Below, in pieces: positions 1-7,814 of a DNA stretch of 40,378 nt (position 1 is the stretch's first letter; each line of letters starts with the position of its first letter). Source of the stretch: Pirellulales bacterium (GTDB lineage: Bacteria; Planctomycetota; Planctomycetia; Pirellulales; Thermoguttaceae); the NCBI GenBank assembly GCA_020846145.1, contig JADLEL010000014.1:1-40378 (forward strand), given 5' to 3'. Under the pieces are notes generated by a model that saw only the letters and a list, made by a program, of their open reading frames with translations, was not told the DNA's origin and ran no database searches. Position numbers and translations under genes: made by a program.

Positions 1-25
1 ATAAAATTCTTCGCGATGTCGCAAA

Positions 26-72
26 CCCCAGGCGATGCCTGGGGCTGGGCGAACTGCCGGCCCTTCGGGCCG
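26..72. repeat. two short GC-rich hairpins at the window edge
   Basis: Two hairpins follow each other. The first has arms 26-33 and 37-44 (CCCCAGGC/GCCTGGGG, 3-nt loop). The second has arms 58-63 and 67-72 around a TTC loop. No T-run follows, so this is more likely a repeat or processed hairpin than a classical terminator. Positions 1-120 hold no recognisable gene. Confidence 0.5.
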
Positions 73-223
73 CGGCAACTTCCTACTGCGAGATCAATCG
101 AACGGGTACGCTTGAACCGGATGAACCATAAAAAATCTATTCTCCGATCCGGCGTTCAGCGATTTTAATAGCATCAATGTTTTACCCCTGATTTACCACG
201 AGAAAAAACAACAATGCAATATT

Positions 224-586
224 TTGGTGTTCGATTATGAACGAGCGAGCAACAATACCGCGCGAATCATCCGTGAAGTTGACGGAAAACGCAGAAAACA
301 CCCCGTGTATCGATTTTACGACAAAGAAGGCGACTACATCTGCGAGGTCCGTTATGGAGATGCCGCCGCGAATGCCCTGCAACGGGGGCTATGGACTCAT
401 TCGATAAATGGATTAAAATACTTCGATAGCGTTACCAATGGCTGGATCGATTACTCCCACAATCTGGTTTTGGTAAAACTCTTTTCCCATGCTTTGGTTT
501 CCACAAGCGCGGGACACGAGTTGGCGCTTGAGAAGATTAAGGAAGACATCGAAAGCCAAAAAACGAAGTATGGATTGAAACGATGA
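224..586 (+). CDS. hypothetical protein coupled to a DNA methyltransferase; probable 5' frameshift
   Basis: I do not recognise this family. The conservative start is TTG at 224 (GTG at 227 also possible), giving 120 residues with no signal peptide or membrane segment. The same frame stays open upstream to 125 and reads like protein. An ATG at 121 enters that frame if one A is removed from the A6 run at 130-135, which would give a product of about 154 residues starting MNHKNLFSDP. The true gene is therefore probably 121-586 with a homopolymer frameshift or slippage site. Its stop overlaps the methyltransferase start (ATGA at 583-586), so the two are probably translationally coupled. A role in restriction or in helping the methyltransferase is inferred from this position only. 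Base composition is lower in GC than most of the window. Confidence 0.6.
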   Translation: MVFDYERASNNTARIIREVDGKRRKHPVYRFYDKEGDYICEVRYGDAAANALQRGLWTHSINGLKYFDSVTNGWIDYSHNLVLVKLFSHALVSTSAGHELALEKIKEDIESQKTKYGLKR

Positions 587-1719
587 TGGATAATCTGTTG
601 CTTTTCGACGATATTGCCGTCAAGTCTCCTCCGACCGAGGGCATCAAGTATGCGGGCTCCAAACTCAAACTCTTGCCATATATTTTACAATTGGCAAATA
701 AGGTCGAGGCTCGATCCGTTTTAGACGGCTTTTCCGGCACGACAAGAGTGTCGCAGGCTTTTGCCAAAAAAGGCTATCGGGTTATTTCCAACGACATTTC
801 CGTCTGGTCGGAGGTGTTTGGAACATGTTATCTCCTCAATAAAAAGAAAAAAGAAGATTACGCCGATTTGATCGCGCATCTCAATAACCTGCCCGCTAAA
901 GATGGTTGGTTCACCGAGCATTACGGTGGGTTTCCAGATTCAAAAGACTCCGCTCAGCCGGACGGTTTGAAAAAACCCTGGCAAATCCACAATACCAGGA
1001 AACTCGATGCGATTCGAGAGGAAATCGAAAGGTTTTCGCTCGATCCGGTCGAGAGGGCGGTTGCGCTAACCAGCCTCATCCTCGCATTGGATGAAGTCGA
1101 TAGCACGCTCGGACATTTCGTCTCCTATCTCAAGGATTGGTCGCCTCGGTCCTTCAAAATACTGCACCTTAAAGTGCCAAAGGTTTTTTCGAGCAATGTG
1201 GCGCATGAAGTCGTCAGGTCGGATATCTTCGAAACCGTAAAGCGTTGCTCGGTCGATCTCGCGTATTTCGATCCGCCCTACGGTTCGAATAACGAAAAGA
1301 TGCCCCCTTCCCGCGTGCGGTATTCTTCCTACTATCATCTTTGGACGACGATTTGCCTCTTCGACAAGCCCAAGCTTTTCGGAAAGGCGAAACGTAGAGC
1401 AGATTCCTCGGACACGATCTCCGCGTCCGTATTCGAGGAATTCCGCCGCGATTCGGACGGGCGATTTCTTGCCGTGAAAGCGATCGACAAATTGCTGCGA
1501 TCGACCGATGCGCAATGGATAATTCTTTCCTACAGTTCAGGCGGTCGGGCAACCGCGGAGGAATTAAACGAAGCAATCCGTTCGCATGGAGAAATCCTCG
1601 ATGCCATCGAAATCGACTATAAGCAAAACGTCATGGCGGGGATGAAATGGACCAATGAGTGGACGCGCGATGCCGAAAATCCGAACCGGGAGTTTCTATT
1701 TCTGATCGAAAAGAAATGA
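583..1719 (+). CDS. DNA adenine methyltransferase, D12 class
   Basis: Predicted to transfer a methyl group from S-adenosylmethionine to N6 of adenine in a specific DNA site. The 378-residue product shows the D12-class order: KYAGSK near residues 22-27, the SAM-binding motif DGFSGTTRVSQAF at 48-60, and the catalytic DPPY motif at 230-233 (preceded by DLAYF). The region between about 80 and 200 would hold target recognition. The start is the first of two adjacent ATGs at 583 and 586; 583 overlaps the upstream stop as ATGA. A second restriction gene is not evident unless the upstream unknown gene is one, so it could also be an orphan modification enzyme. Its AT-richer composition and its position beside a truncated-looking permease suggest horizontal acquisition. 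Confidence 0.88.
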   Translation: MMDNLLLFDDIAVKSPPTEGIKYAGSKLKLLPYILQLANKVEARSVLDGFSGTTRVSQAFAKKGYRVISNDISVWSEVFGTCYLLNKKKKEDYADLIAHLNNLPAKDGWFTEHYGGFPDSKDSAQPDGLKKPWQIHNTRKLDAIREEIERFSLDPVERAVALTSLILALDEVDSTLGHFVSYLKDWSPRSFKILHLKVPKVFSSNVAHEVVRSDIFETVKRCSVDLAYFDPPYGSNNEKMPPSRVRYSSYYHLWTTICLFDKPKLFGKAKRRADSSDTISASVFEEFRRDSDGRFLAVKAIDKLLRSTDAQWIILSYSSGGRATAEELNEAIRSHGEILDAIEIDYKQNVMAGMKWTNEWTRDAENPNREFLFLIEKK

Positions 1720-1845
1720 GGCATGTTGTTCTACGCCATGCGCATCCCCGTCGAAGAATATGCCATTGTTTAGCATCGTATCCTCGATAAAGATATCCAT
1801 CACCTTATTTATTTGCATTATTGCAGATATTAACGACCACTCGCA

Positions 1846-3354
1846 GTGGACTCCCGCACGCTCTCCCTGCTGCTGAACACCTTTTACCTCGCCGCGGCGA
1901 CCTGCGCGGTGAGCGTGCCGTTGGGAATCGTGTTCGCCGGGCTGCTCTGGCGGACGGATTTTCCGGGGCGGAACTTTTGGCGGGCGGTGCTTACCGCAAT
2001 GTTGTTCGTGCCGCTGTATTTGCAGGCGGCGGCGTGGCAGGCGGGATTCGGCTTGCAGGGCTGGTGGACGGCGATCACTCATTGGCCGCCGCTGGTGGAC
2101 GACTGGCGGGGAGCGATCTGGATTCACGCGATGGCCGCCTTGCCTTGGGTCGTGTTGATCGTCGGACTCGGCCTTCGCCGCAGCGAACGGGATTTGGAAG
2201 AAACCGCCTTGCTCGACGCCTCGCCGGGGAAAGTCTTCTTCCGCGTTACGCTGAAAAACGCCCTGCCCGCCGTCGGCGCGGCCGTGCTGTGGGTCGCCGT
2301 AACCACGGCGGGCGAAATGACGGTAACCGATTTCTTCGCCATCCGCACTTACGCCGAAGAGCTTTACACGCAAATCGCCATCGGCCAAGAACCGGGAGTT
2401 CCGGTCGCATCGATTCTGCTTGGCGTCGCATTAACCGTATTCGTGATCCTCTCCGGCATTCAATTGCTGAACCATTTCATTCCTCGCGAACGTTCGCTCG
2501 GCATTGCTCCCAGCCTGACCTTTCAACTTGGCCGATGGCGCAAACCCGCGGCCGGCCTCGCGACCTTGTTCTTGCTGCTGCTGATCGGCGTGCCGCTTTT
2601 CAGCTTGTTCTATAAGGCCGGCGTGCAAGTCGATCAAACTGAAACCCGCTGGATTCGCAGTTTTTCGATTGTCAAATGCCTTTCGATGATCTTTCGATCG
2701 CCAAAGTATTTCTCCCGCGAATTCGGCTGGTCGATATCGATCGGCGCGCTTTCGGCGGCGATCGCCGTAATTTTAGCGTCCGTATTCGCCTGGTGGGGGC
2801 GGAGTTCGAAAAATGCCCGTCGCACTTTCCAATTCGCCTATTTCTGCGTAATTGCGTTCGTTTTTTCGTTGCCGGGACCGCTGCTTGGTTTGGGCGTCAT
2901 CTATCTTCTCAATCGCCCCGAGGCGCCGACGCTCTACTGGCTCTATAATCGATCGATTCTCGCGCCGACATTGGTGTTGATCTTGAAATGCCTTCCCGCT
3001 GCATCGCTGGTTATCTGGTATGCAATATATTCCCTTCCCCGCGACGTTTTGGAAAGCGCCGCGGTTGATGGAGCAGGCTCCTGGACGCAGTTCTACCGGA
3101 TTGCGTTGCCGATGCGCTGGAGGGCCGTGCTTGCCGCATGGATCGTCGCCCTGGCGGTGTCGTTAGGCGATTTGGCGGCTTCGATTCTCGTTTGTCCACC
3201 CGACGTGCGCCTATTTTCCATTTCGATTTTCAACCTCATCCACTACGGCGTGGACGATAAAGTCGCCGGCCTCTGCCTGATGTTGCTTATGATATTCACG
3301 AGCTTGGTTTCGATCGCCCTTTACGGCGCGCGACGCCCGGTAAAATCGCCATAA
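1846..3354 (+). CDS. two-domain ABC transporter permease (iron(III)/FbpB-like), N-terminus probably lost
   Basis: Inner-membrane permease of the binding-protein-dependent (MetI-like) superfamily with two fused permease halves, as in ferric iron FbpB/SfuB transporters. Each half has an EAA-type cytoplasmic loop: ETALLDASPGKVFFRVTLKN near 125 and ESAAVDGAGSWTQFYRIALP near 405. About ten hydrophobic segments are visible. Start GTG 1846 is the only reasonable one, because an in-frame stop lies at 1831. The protein then opens with SRTLSLLLNTFYLA, which in this family normally follows a first membrane helix and a periplasmic loop of roughly 50 residues. That part is missing, directly beside the methyltransferase gene. 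No ATPase or binding protein lies nearby. It may be a 5'-truncated remnant or may work with a shortened start. Confidence 0.75.
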   Translation: MDSRTLSLLLNTFYLAAATCAVSVPLGIVFAGLLWRTDFPGRNFWRAVLTAMLFVPLYLQAAAWQAGFGLQGWWTAITHWPPLVDDWRGAIWIHAMAALPWVVLIVGLGLRRSERDLEETALLDASPGKVFFRVTLKNALPAVGAAVLWVAVTTAGEMTVTDFFAIRTYAEELYTQIAIGQEPGVPVASILLGVALTVFVILSGIQLLNHFIPRERSLGIAPSLTFQLGRWRKPAAGLATLFLLLLIGVPLFSLFYKAGVQVDQTETRWIRSFSIVKCLSMIFRSPKYFSREFGWSISIGALSAAIAVILASVFAWWGRSSKNARRTFQFAYFCVIAFVFSLPGPLLGLGVIYLLNRPEAPTLYWLYNRSILAPTLVLILKCLPAASLVIWYAIYSLPRDVLESAAVDGAGSWTQFYRIALPMRWRAVLAAWIVALAVSLGDLAASILVCPPDVRLFSISIFNLIHYGVDDKVAGLCLMLLMIFTSLVSIALYGARRPVKSP

Positions 3355-3394
3355 AGCGAATAAAGGGGAAAATTATGCCTTAGAAGTCGGAATC

Positions 3395-3403
3395 TGGTAT
3401 AGT
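3395..3403 (+). promoter_or_regulatory. candidate extended -10 promoter
   Basis: TGG immediately followed by TATAGT (3398-3403) fits an extended -10 element; no good -35 is visible. It lies about 140 bp before the DUF1570 gene, so the transcript would carry the 3421-3522 inverted repeat in its leader. Confidence 0.35.
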
Positions 3404-3420
3404 GAAAAGGTGCGATGCGA

Positions 3421-3522
3421 TCGTTTCGCCCGGAGCCAACGGCGACGGCATTTTATGGCATCGCCATTCGACCGATTGCCGCGGCAATCTCCGCACGGCG
3501 CCGTTAGCTCCGGGCGAAACGA
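3421..3522. repeat. 102-bp inverted-repeat element in the DUF1570 leader
   Basis: Arms 3421-3444 and 3499-3522 are reverse complements over 24 bp with one mismatch (core CCCGGAGC versus GCTCCGGG). The centre holds GC-rich smaller symmetries. It sits between the candidate promoter and the start codon at 3543. It looks like one of the small palindromic dispersed repeats that fill gaps in this window. Confidence 0.7.
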
Positions 3523-3542
3523 ATTAACCGAATCCAATCACG

Positions 3543-4688
3543 ATGAAAATTATTTCCATCGCCGAACTCGCATTGGTCCTCCTCCCGCTCGTCGCCCCAC
3601 GCGCCGGGGCGATGGACCGCATCGCCTTCAAGCGGGACGGCAAAGAGCGGGAGATCGCGGGACGGTTGCTGGTCGAGGCGCAGGACGGCGGCCTGTTGTT
3701 GCTCGAACGCGACGGCGTGCTGTGGGCCGTCCCGCCGGAAGAAAAAATCAAGCATACCAGCGACGACGCCCCGTTCAAGCCTTTCACCCGCGACGAACTG
3801 GCGAAGAAAATACTCGCCGAACTGCCGCCCAATTTCGATGTCCTCAAAACCGCGCATTATTTGATTTTTTACGACACCTCGAAGGCCTACGCCGGCTGGT
3901 GCGGCTCGCTCTTCGAGCGGCTTTACCTGGCTTTTACGAACTTCTGGACCCGGAAAGGCTTCACCCTCAAGGAGCCGGAATTTCCGCTGGTGGCGATCGT
4001 CTTCGCCGACCGCGCGGCGTACTTGAAATTCTCCAAGTCCGAGTTGGGCGATGCCGGCGAAGCGATCGTCGGCTACTATAGCCTCACCTCGAATCGAATG
4101 ACGATGTACGATCTGTCGGGCGTGGAAAACGGCGGCGGCCCGCGCGGCCGAGGGAGCACAATGGCGCAAATCAACCAGATTCTCGCCCAGCCGCAGGCCC
4201 TGCAAACGGTGGCCACGATCGTCCACGAGGCGACGCATCAGATCGCCTTCAATTGCGGGCTGCACACCCGGCTTGCCGATTGCCCGCTGTGGTTCAGCGA
4301 GGGGATCGCGCTGTATTTCGAAACGCCCGACTTGCGGAGCGCGAAAGGCTGGAGCGGCATCGGCGCGGTCAACTATCTGCGGCTGGACCGCTTTCAAGAA
4401 AACCTCCGCCGCCGGCCGGCCGACTCGCTGGAGACGCTAATCTCGACCGACAAGCGCTTCCGCGACACGAAGACCGGCCTCGACGCCTACGCCGAGGCCT
4501 GGGCGCTGACCTACTTCCTCCTCCGCCAGAAGCCCAAGGAGTATATCGCCTACCTGAAACTGCTCTCCGAGAAGAAACCGCTCTTGACCGACGCGCCCGA
4601 AAAGCGAATCGAGGAATTCGAGAAAATCTTCGGCAGCCGGCGGAAGTTCGACGAAGAGTTCATTCGCTACATGGGCCGGTTGAACTGA
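3543..4688 (+). CDS. exported DUF1570 (HExxH metallopeptidase-like) protein
   Basis: The 381-residue protein begins with a cleavable-looking signal peptide (hydrophobic ALVLLPLVAPRAGA, cleavage near 23). Residues 25-75 resemble a small domain common at the N-terminus of planctomycete secreted proteins. The C-terminal two thirds match DUF1570, a family abundant in planctomycetes. HEATH at 228-232 provides the HExxH zinc motif, and WFSEGIALYFE follows about 20 residues later with candidate third-ligand glutamates. Peptidase activity is inferred from these motifs; the substrate is unknown. The ATG at 3543 fits the signal peptide. The gene stands alone and is followed by a strong hairpin at 4773-4831. 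Confidence 0.85.
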   Translation: MKIISIAELALVLLPLVAPRAGAMDRIAFKRDGKEREIAGRLLVEAQDGGLLLLERDGVLWAVPPEEKIKHTSDDAPFKPFTRDELAKKILAELPPNFDVLKTAHYLIFYDTSKAYAGWCGSLFERLYLAFTNFWTRKGFTLKEPEFPLVAIVFADRAAYLKFSKSELGDAGEAIVGYYSLTSNRMTMYDLSGVENGGGPRGRGSTMAQINQILAQPQALQTVATIVHEATHQIAFNCGLHTRLADCPLWFSEGIALYFETPDLRSAKGWSGIGAVNYLRLDRFQENLRRRPADSLETLISTDKRFRDTKTGLDAYAEAWALTYFLLRQKPKEYIAYLKLLSEKKPLLTDAPEKRIEEFEKIFGSRRKFDEEFIRYMGRLN

Positions 4689-4772
4689 GGAGCGCCGAGA
4701 AACGGCCGCGGACCGCCTTTTGGAAAGGCGGCCCGCGGGTAAGGAGCCGTAAAACAATAAGTTGCCGAAATC

Positions 4773-4831
4773 GTAGTAGGCACACTCCGTGTGCCGTCTG
4801 TGGATTACGGCACACGGAGTGTGCCTACTAC
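4773..4831. repeat. perfect 25-bp inverted repeat (terminator-like palindrome)
   Basis: Arms 4773-4797 and 4807-4831 are perfectly complementary over 25 bp with a 9-nt loop. Each arm contains the near-palindrome CACACTCCGTGTG. The flanks GCCGAAAT and ATTCGGT extend the symmetry imperfectly. It lies between convergent genes (DUF1570 plus strand, PEP-CTERM gene minus strand) and could end transcription from both sides. The form suggests a dispersed repeat family. Confidence 0.75.
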
Positions 4832-4888
4832 TTTCCAATTCGGTAATTTATTCCTTTACGACTAAGAGTCTTGCGATTCCGGCAAAAA

Positions 4889-5563
4889 TCATCTTCGGCG
4901 GCGGAAGAATACGAGCGTAATCGCTCCCACGGCCAAGAGCGCCAGCGCGGTTGGTTCGGGTACGACGGGACCGAGGGGCGGCAAATGCAACGAATCGACG
5001 TAATTAATAAGATCGTAATCAAAGCTGTTAATCGATCCATCGTAATTGAAGTCGCCCCATACCCAACCGGAGAGGCCGCCGTGGGTAGAGCCGTAGTTGA
5101 TTTTAGCGTAGTCGGCGGCGTTCACCACGCCATCGAAGTTCGCGTCGCCGTAATAGGTGTAGCGAATCAGGGAATCCGTCGCTGCCACCGTGCGACCGTG
5201 GAACGTGGTTTCCCCGAGAACGTTGATCATGTCACTGCCACTCACAAGGGCGAGTGCCGTGACTTGGAGCGGATCGGCGGCGGCGACGGAACTGTTGATT
5301 CCGCCTAGCCCATTCCAAGCGAAGTTGGCGAAACCGTTTTTTACATACGTTCTGATCGTAGAGTACGGCGTTGGGATCGGAGTCGTAATCGTGCCGCCGA
5401 CGATCCCGTAGGAGGCCGTGGAATTGAGATTGAGATAACTCGTGGGACCAATGCTGAGTAGGGCAACGTTGAAGTTGTTCACGTTCACGCCGGCGGCCAT
5501 TGCGTTTGTCGATACTACGACCAGCAGCGCGGCGGCGATTAAAAGCGATTTCTTCGACATCAT
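4889..5563 (-). CDS. exported dockerin-type I / PEP-CTERM protein
   Basis: The start is chosen at the ATGATG at 5563 (224 residues): it is preceded by GGGGGAAATCTT and gives a clear signal peptide, SLLIAAALLVVVSTNAMAA. The middle part (about 28-135) is unrecognised. Near 140-185 are two calcium-loop repeats, DANFDGVVNAADY and DFNYDGSINSFDY, which match a type I dockerin-like pair. The tail has the PEP-CTERM signature: VPEPTALALLAVGAITLVFF followed by RRRR. By analogy with the family it should be exported and sorted by an exosortase, with the dockerin pair serving calcium-dependent adhesion or assembly. Function of the body is unknown. Confidence 0.85.
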   Translation of the reverse strand: MMSKKSLLIAAALLVVVSTNAMAAGVNVNNFNVALLSIGPTSYLNLNSTASYGIVGGTITTPIPTPYSTIRTYVKNGFANFAWNGLGGINSSVAAADPLQVTALALVSGSDMINVLGETTFHGRTVAATDSLIRYTYYGDANFDGVVNAADYAKINYGSTHGGLSGWVWGDFNYDGSINSFDYDLINYVDSLHLPPLGPVVPEPTALALLAVGAITLVFFRRRR

Positions 5564-6284
5564 AAGATTTCCCCCATGCAAAGATGTTTGTTCGATCGAA
5601 ATGGAATGAAAGAAGAAGACGGCAGAATCGCCCCCATTTCGCGGTGGCGCCTTTCTGTCGCCTCTCTCCCTTCGCGATACGCCGGTGGCGCACCGACTTA
5701 CGCGCGAACCGCCCCGGCCCCTTGAGCAACGGGAAAAACGGCCCGCAAGTTTGAACTCGCGAACGATGAGATCGCACCCAACCACTTCCGCAAAAGAACC
5801 TCGGAAGATCGAGTTAATTTAGGGTGCTACCGCTGCCTCTTTCCGAGATGGATTTTTTGTAACATTTTAGCCGAATGGAGGAGCAATGTCGAAAAACGGG
5901 ATTTTTATCAGCGAGCCGCCGGGTTTATCCCGGCGCTTCGACCGACTGCCATTTCCATCCGAAGCGCCGGGATAAACCCCGCGGCTCGCTGATCGCTTCA
6001 TTCGGCTAAAATGTTACGATTTTTTGAAGATGTTCTCTGTTCGCTAATTTAACTAAAATCAATTGCCATGTCAAGCAATTGTGAATTATTTCTCTTTTCG
6101 GAGAGATGGTTATCATCCCTGTGGGTCAACTCGCATGACCTATCAGGATACTCCGCGATTAGTAGTTAATTCAGTGGTTTTGACTAACTTATTGCTAGTA
6201 AAGAAGATAAAGCAAAAAGCATTGCCGTGGATAGAATTCCGATGCACCGATCGGGGGGCCGCCCACGGAACGACGCATGTCCAT
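5564..6284. other. 720-bp intergenic region without a convincing gene
   Basis: It holds the leader of the PEP-CTERM gene, the large nested palindrome at 5859-6017 and then about 250 bp of AT-rich sequence. Open frames here do not look protein-like. Confidence 0.6.
5859..6017. repeat. 159-bp nested palindromic element
   Basis: Outer arms 5859-5877 and 5999-6017 are perfectly complementary (19 bp, GTAACATTTTAGCCGAATG). Inner arms 5909-5940 and 5960-5991 pair over 32 bp with one mismatch and contain GGGTTTATCCCGGCGCTTCG. The element has no coding capacity, so it resembles a miniature inverted-repeat element. Both sides carry GATTTTTT-like flanks in the same orientation, a possible target duplication. 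Confidence 0.75.
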
Positions 6285-6953
6285 TCAATCTTCTTCGGGG
6301 CCGGTGGCGGCATCGATCACGTTGAGAATCGCCGCTTGCACGTTGGGCGGCAGCTTGGGCCAATTATCGACCAGATACTGCTGCGTTTTGTCGAGCATCT
6401 GCGAAGATTGTTGTGGCGGAACCGGGGAACAAGCCGGCGGAACCTCCCGCTCGGGTCCGGCTTCGGTTGTCGGCATCGATGCAGTCTCCCGCGGCAGCGC
6501 CACCAGGCAAATCCCGTCCGCTTGGAAAATCTCCCGCAAATCGGTATTCGCCAAGGGCATGACCACGGCTTTGGCGGATGCCGCCGATTGCGCGCCGGCC
6601 CGTTTTGCCGAGGGAACGTCTTGCAAAAAGGCGGCCAGCTTGCCCGCATCGAGGTCGCGCGGACGGATGGCCGCCAGATCGACGCCCGGCTCGCGCGCCG
6701 GAAGCGGTTCCGCCGCCGGGCCTTCATCCGTCTCCCGCGGTTCGGACGTGCGCGCTGGGGCCGGATATTCGGCCGGATGCCGACGCTGTAGATGGGGAGA
6801 CCTCGCGCCGCCTTCCGACGAATTGCCGGCCGGGACTGCCGCCTCGTCCAGCCGGACGATGCGCAACCGCTCCCGCTCGGCCTGATCGCCGGACAGAGAG
6901 CGGGCGGAAGGACGTTGGCTGCCCAATTCGTGATTTCGAGTGCCGGCGCTCAT
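6285..6953 (-). CDS. hypothetical protein, possible degraded or accessory gene
   Basis: Family not recognised. The 222-residue reading (ATG at 6953) is the most protein-like of several overlapping frames. It has an Arg/Pro/Ala-rich first half, then LANTDLREIFQADGICLVALP, and ends with LVDNWPKLPPNVQAAILNVIDAA, a helix that resembles the tail found on some planctomycete integrase or small accessory proteins. No Shine-Dalgarno is visible, and the N-terminal half is of low complexity. It lies 152 bp downstream of another minus-strand unknown gene and may form a pair with it. It could be a decayed gene whose tail alone is preserved. Confidence 0.5.
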   Translation of the reverse strand: MSAGTRNHELGSQRPSARSLSGDQAERERLRIVRLDEAAVPAGNSSEGGARSPHLQRRHPAEYPAPARTSEPRETDEGPAAEPLPAREPGVDLAAIRPRDLDAGKLAAFLQDVPSAKRAGAQSAASAKAVVMPLANTDLREIFQADGICLVALPRETASMPTTEAGPEREVPPACSPVPPQQSSQMLDKTQQYLVDNWPKLPPNVQAAILNVIDAATGPEED

Positions 6954-7105
6954 AAGACGGATCGAAACGGAGTGTCCGGGAAAGTGCAAAACGGGCTTCG
7001 GACGTTGCGGGCGTCTTCCGCATGGCGCGAGCCTTTGGCAGCCAACCGGTGCGATTCAATTGGCACGCGCAAGTTGCCCGCGACGCCCGGCGAACGACGA
7101 AATGG

Positions 7106-7435
7106 CTACGCTGCTTCGGACGATTTCACGTCGGCCCAAGTCCGTTTGTATTGCAGGGCCTCGAGCAGTTCGGACACGCTCAGCGTTTTGCTTTCCAGTT
7201 CCAGCGGGATTTCCATGCCCGGATCGCAGACCAGATCGACCGTGCCGTCTTCGTTGACGAGAGTGTCGAACTCGCGGAGCAATCCGTCCTGCACGGCTTG
7301 CCGGACGAGGTGCCCGCGGGTGGCGGAGACTTCTTGGGCGCGGTCGCCCAAGCTGTCGGCGGCGCGTTTGGCCAACGCCGGCAGATATTCGCTGGGTATC
7401 TCAATGACTTTAGGTACGTAAACTTTCACTTGCAT
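7106..7435 (-). CDS. small hypothetical protein
   Basis: The 109-residue product starts MQVKVYVPKVIEIP and is acidic overall (Glu/Asp-rich second half). A good ribosome site (AGGAG about 9 nt before the ATG at 7435) supports it as a real gene. There is no signal peptide, membrane segment or known catalytic motif. The C-terminal part (SKTLSVSELLEALQYKRTWADVKSSEAA) is predicted helical. It is upstream of, and in the same direction as, the unknown gene at 6285-6953. A DNA-binding or antitoxin-like role is possible but not shown. Confidence 0.65.
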   Translation of the reverse strand: MQVKVYVPKVIEIPSEYLPALAKRAADSLGDRAQEVSATRGHLVRQAVQDGLLREFDTLVNEDGTVDLVCDPGMEIPLELESKTLSVSELLEALQYKRTWADVKSSEAA

Positions 7436-7597
7436 GGGTTCAGGCTCCTCCCTATTCCGTTCGGCTTTTCCCCCCGATATGGGGCAACGCGGCGCATCTC
7501 TCCAAGCGGGCGCATATCAAAGGTATCGGCATGTCGATTCTAAGGATTGCACCGTTTTTTGCGGATTTTCGATTCAAATCCCGATCGGATAACCGGG

Positions 7598-7688
7598 ATT
7601 ATTCATGAACATCGTAGATGCGGCATCCTGCCGCATTTTAGGCAAAAGCGGCAAGATGCCGCTTCTACAAATCGCTTTTATGAATAAT
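7598..7688 (-). mobile_element. 90-bp miniature inverted-repeat element, copy 1
   Basis: Near-identical to the copies at 26659-26749 and 31204-31293, in the opposite orientation. The ends are ATTATTCAT and ATGAATAAT, extended outside by CCGGG/CCCGC and then TTA-type ends. Inside are two hairpins, AAGCGGCA-TCT-TGCCGCTT and ATGCGGCA-GGA-TGCCGCAT. There is no coding capacity. Three copies differing by only a few bases suggest recent or continuing mobility in trans. Confidence 0.8.
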
Positions 7689-7794
7689 GCGGGATAAGGG
7701 CAAAAGACGCCACCAAGGTCATTTGCAATCCCTATTATCATTATTATACTGAACATAAATCGCCTTTCCCCACTCGCCTCTTTCTTAGGACTCG

Positions 7795-7800
7795 TATAAT
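7795..7800 (+). promoter_or_regulatory. candidate -10 box for the kinase gene
   Basis: TATAAT matches consensus exactly and lies 15 bp before the ATG at 7815. No clear -35 was found at 16-18 bp. A start at 7842 would leave a more usual leader. Confidence 0.3.
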
Positions 7801-7814
7801 ATGCTACTAGGAGA

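Larger units (their letters stand above)
7436..7814. other. 379-bp intergenic region between divergent genes
   Basis: It contains the first copy of the 90-bp miniature repeat (7598-7688) and a TATAAT box at 7795-7800 just before the kinase gene. No gene was seen. Confidence 0.6.

Noticed and set aside
4253..4846. 197-codon plus-strand frame ending in a RHTPCAV-type sequence
   Set aside because: Out-of-frame shadow of the DUF1570 gene running into the palindromic repeat.
6063..6791. 242-codon plus-strand frame
   Set aside because: It begins in AT-rich non-coding DNA and is Arg-rich, opposite a more plausible minus-strand frame.
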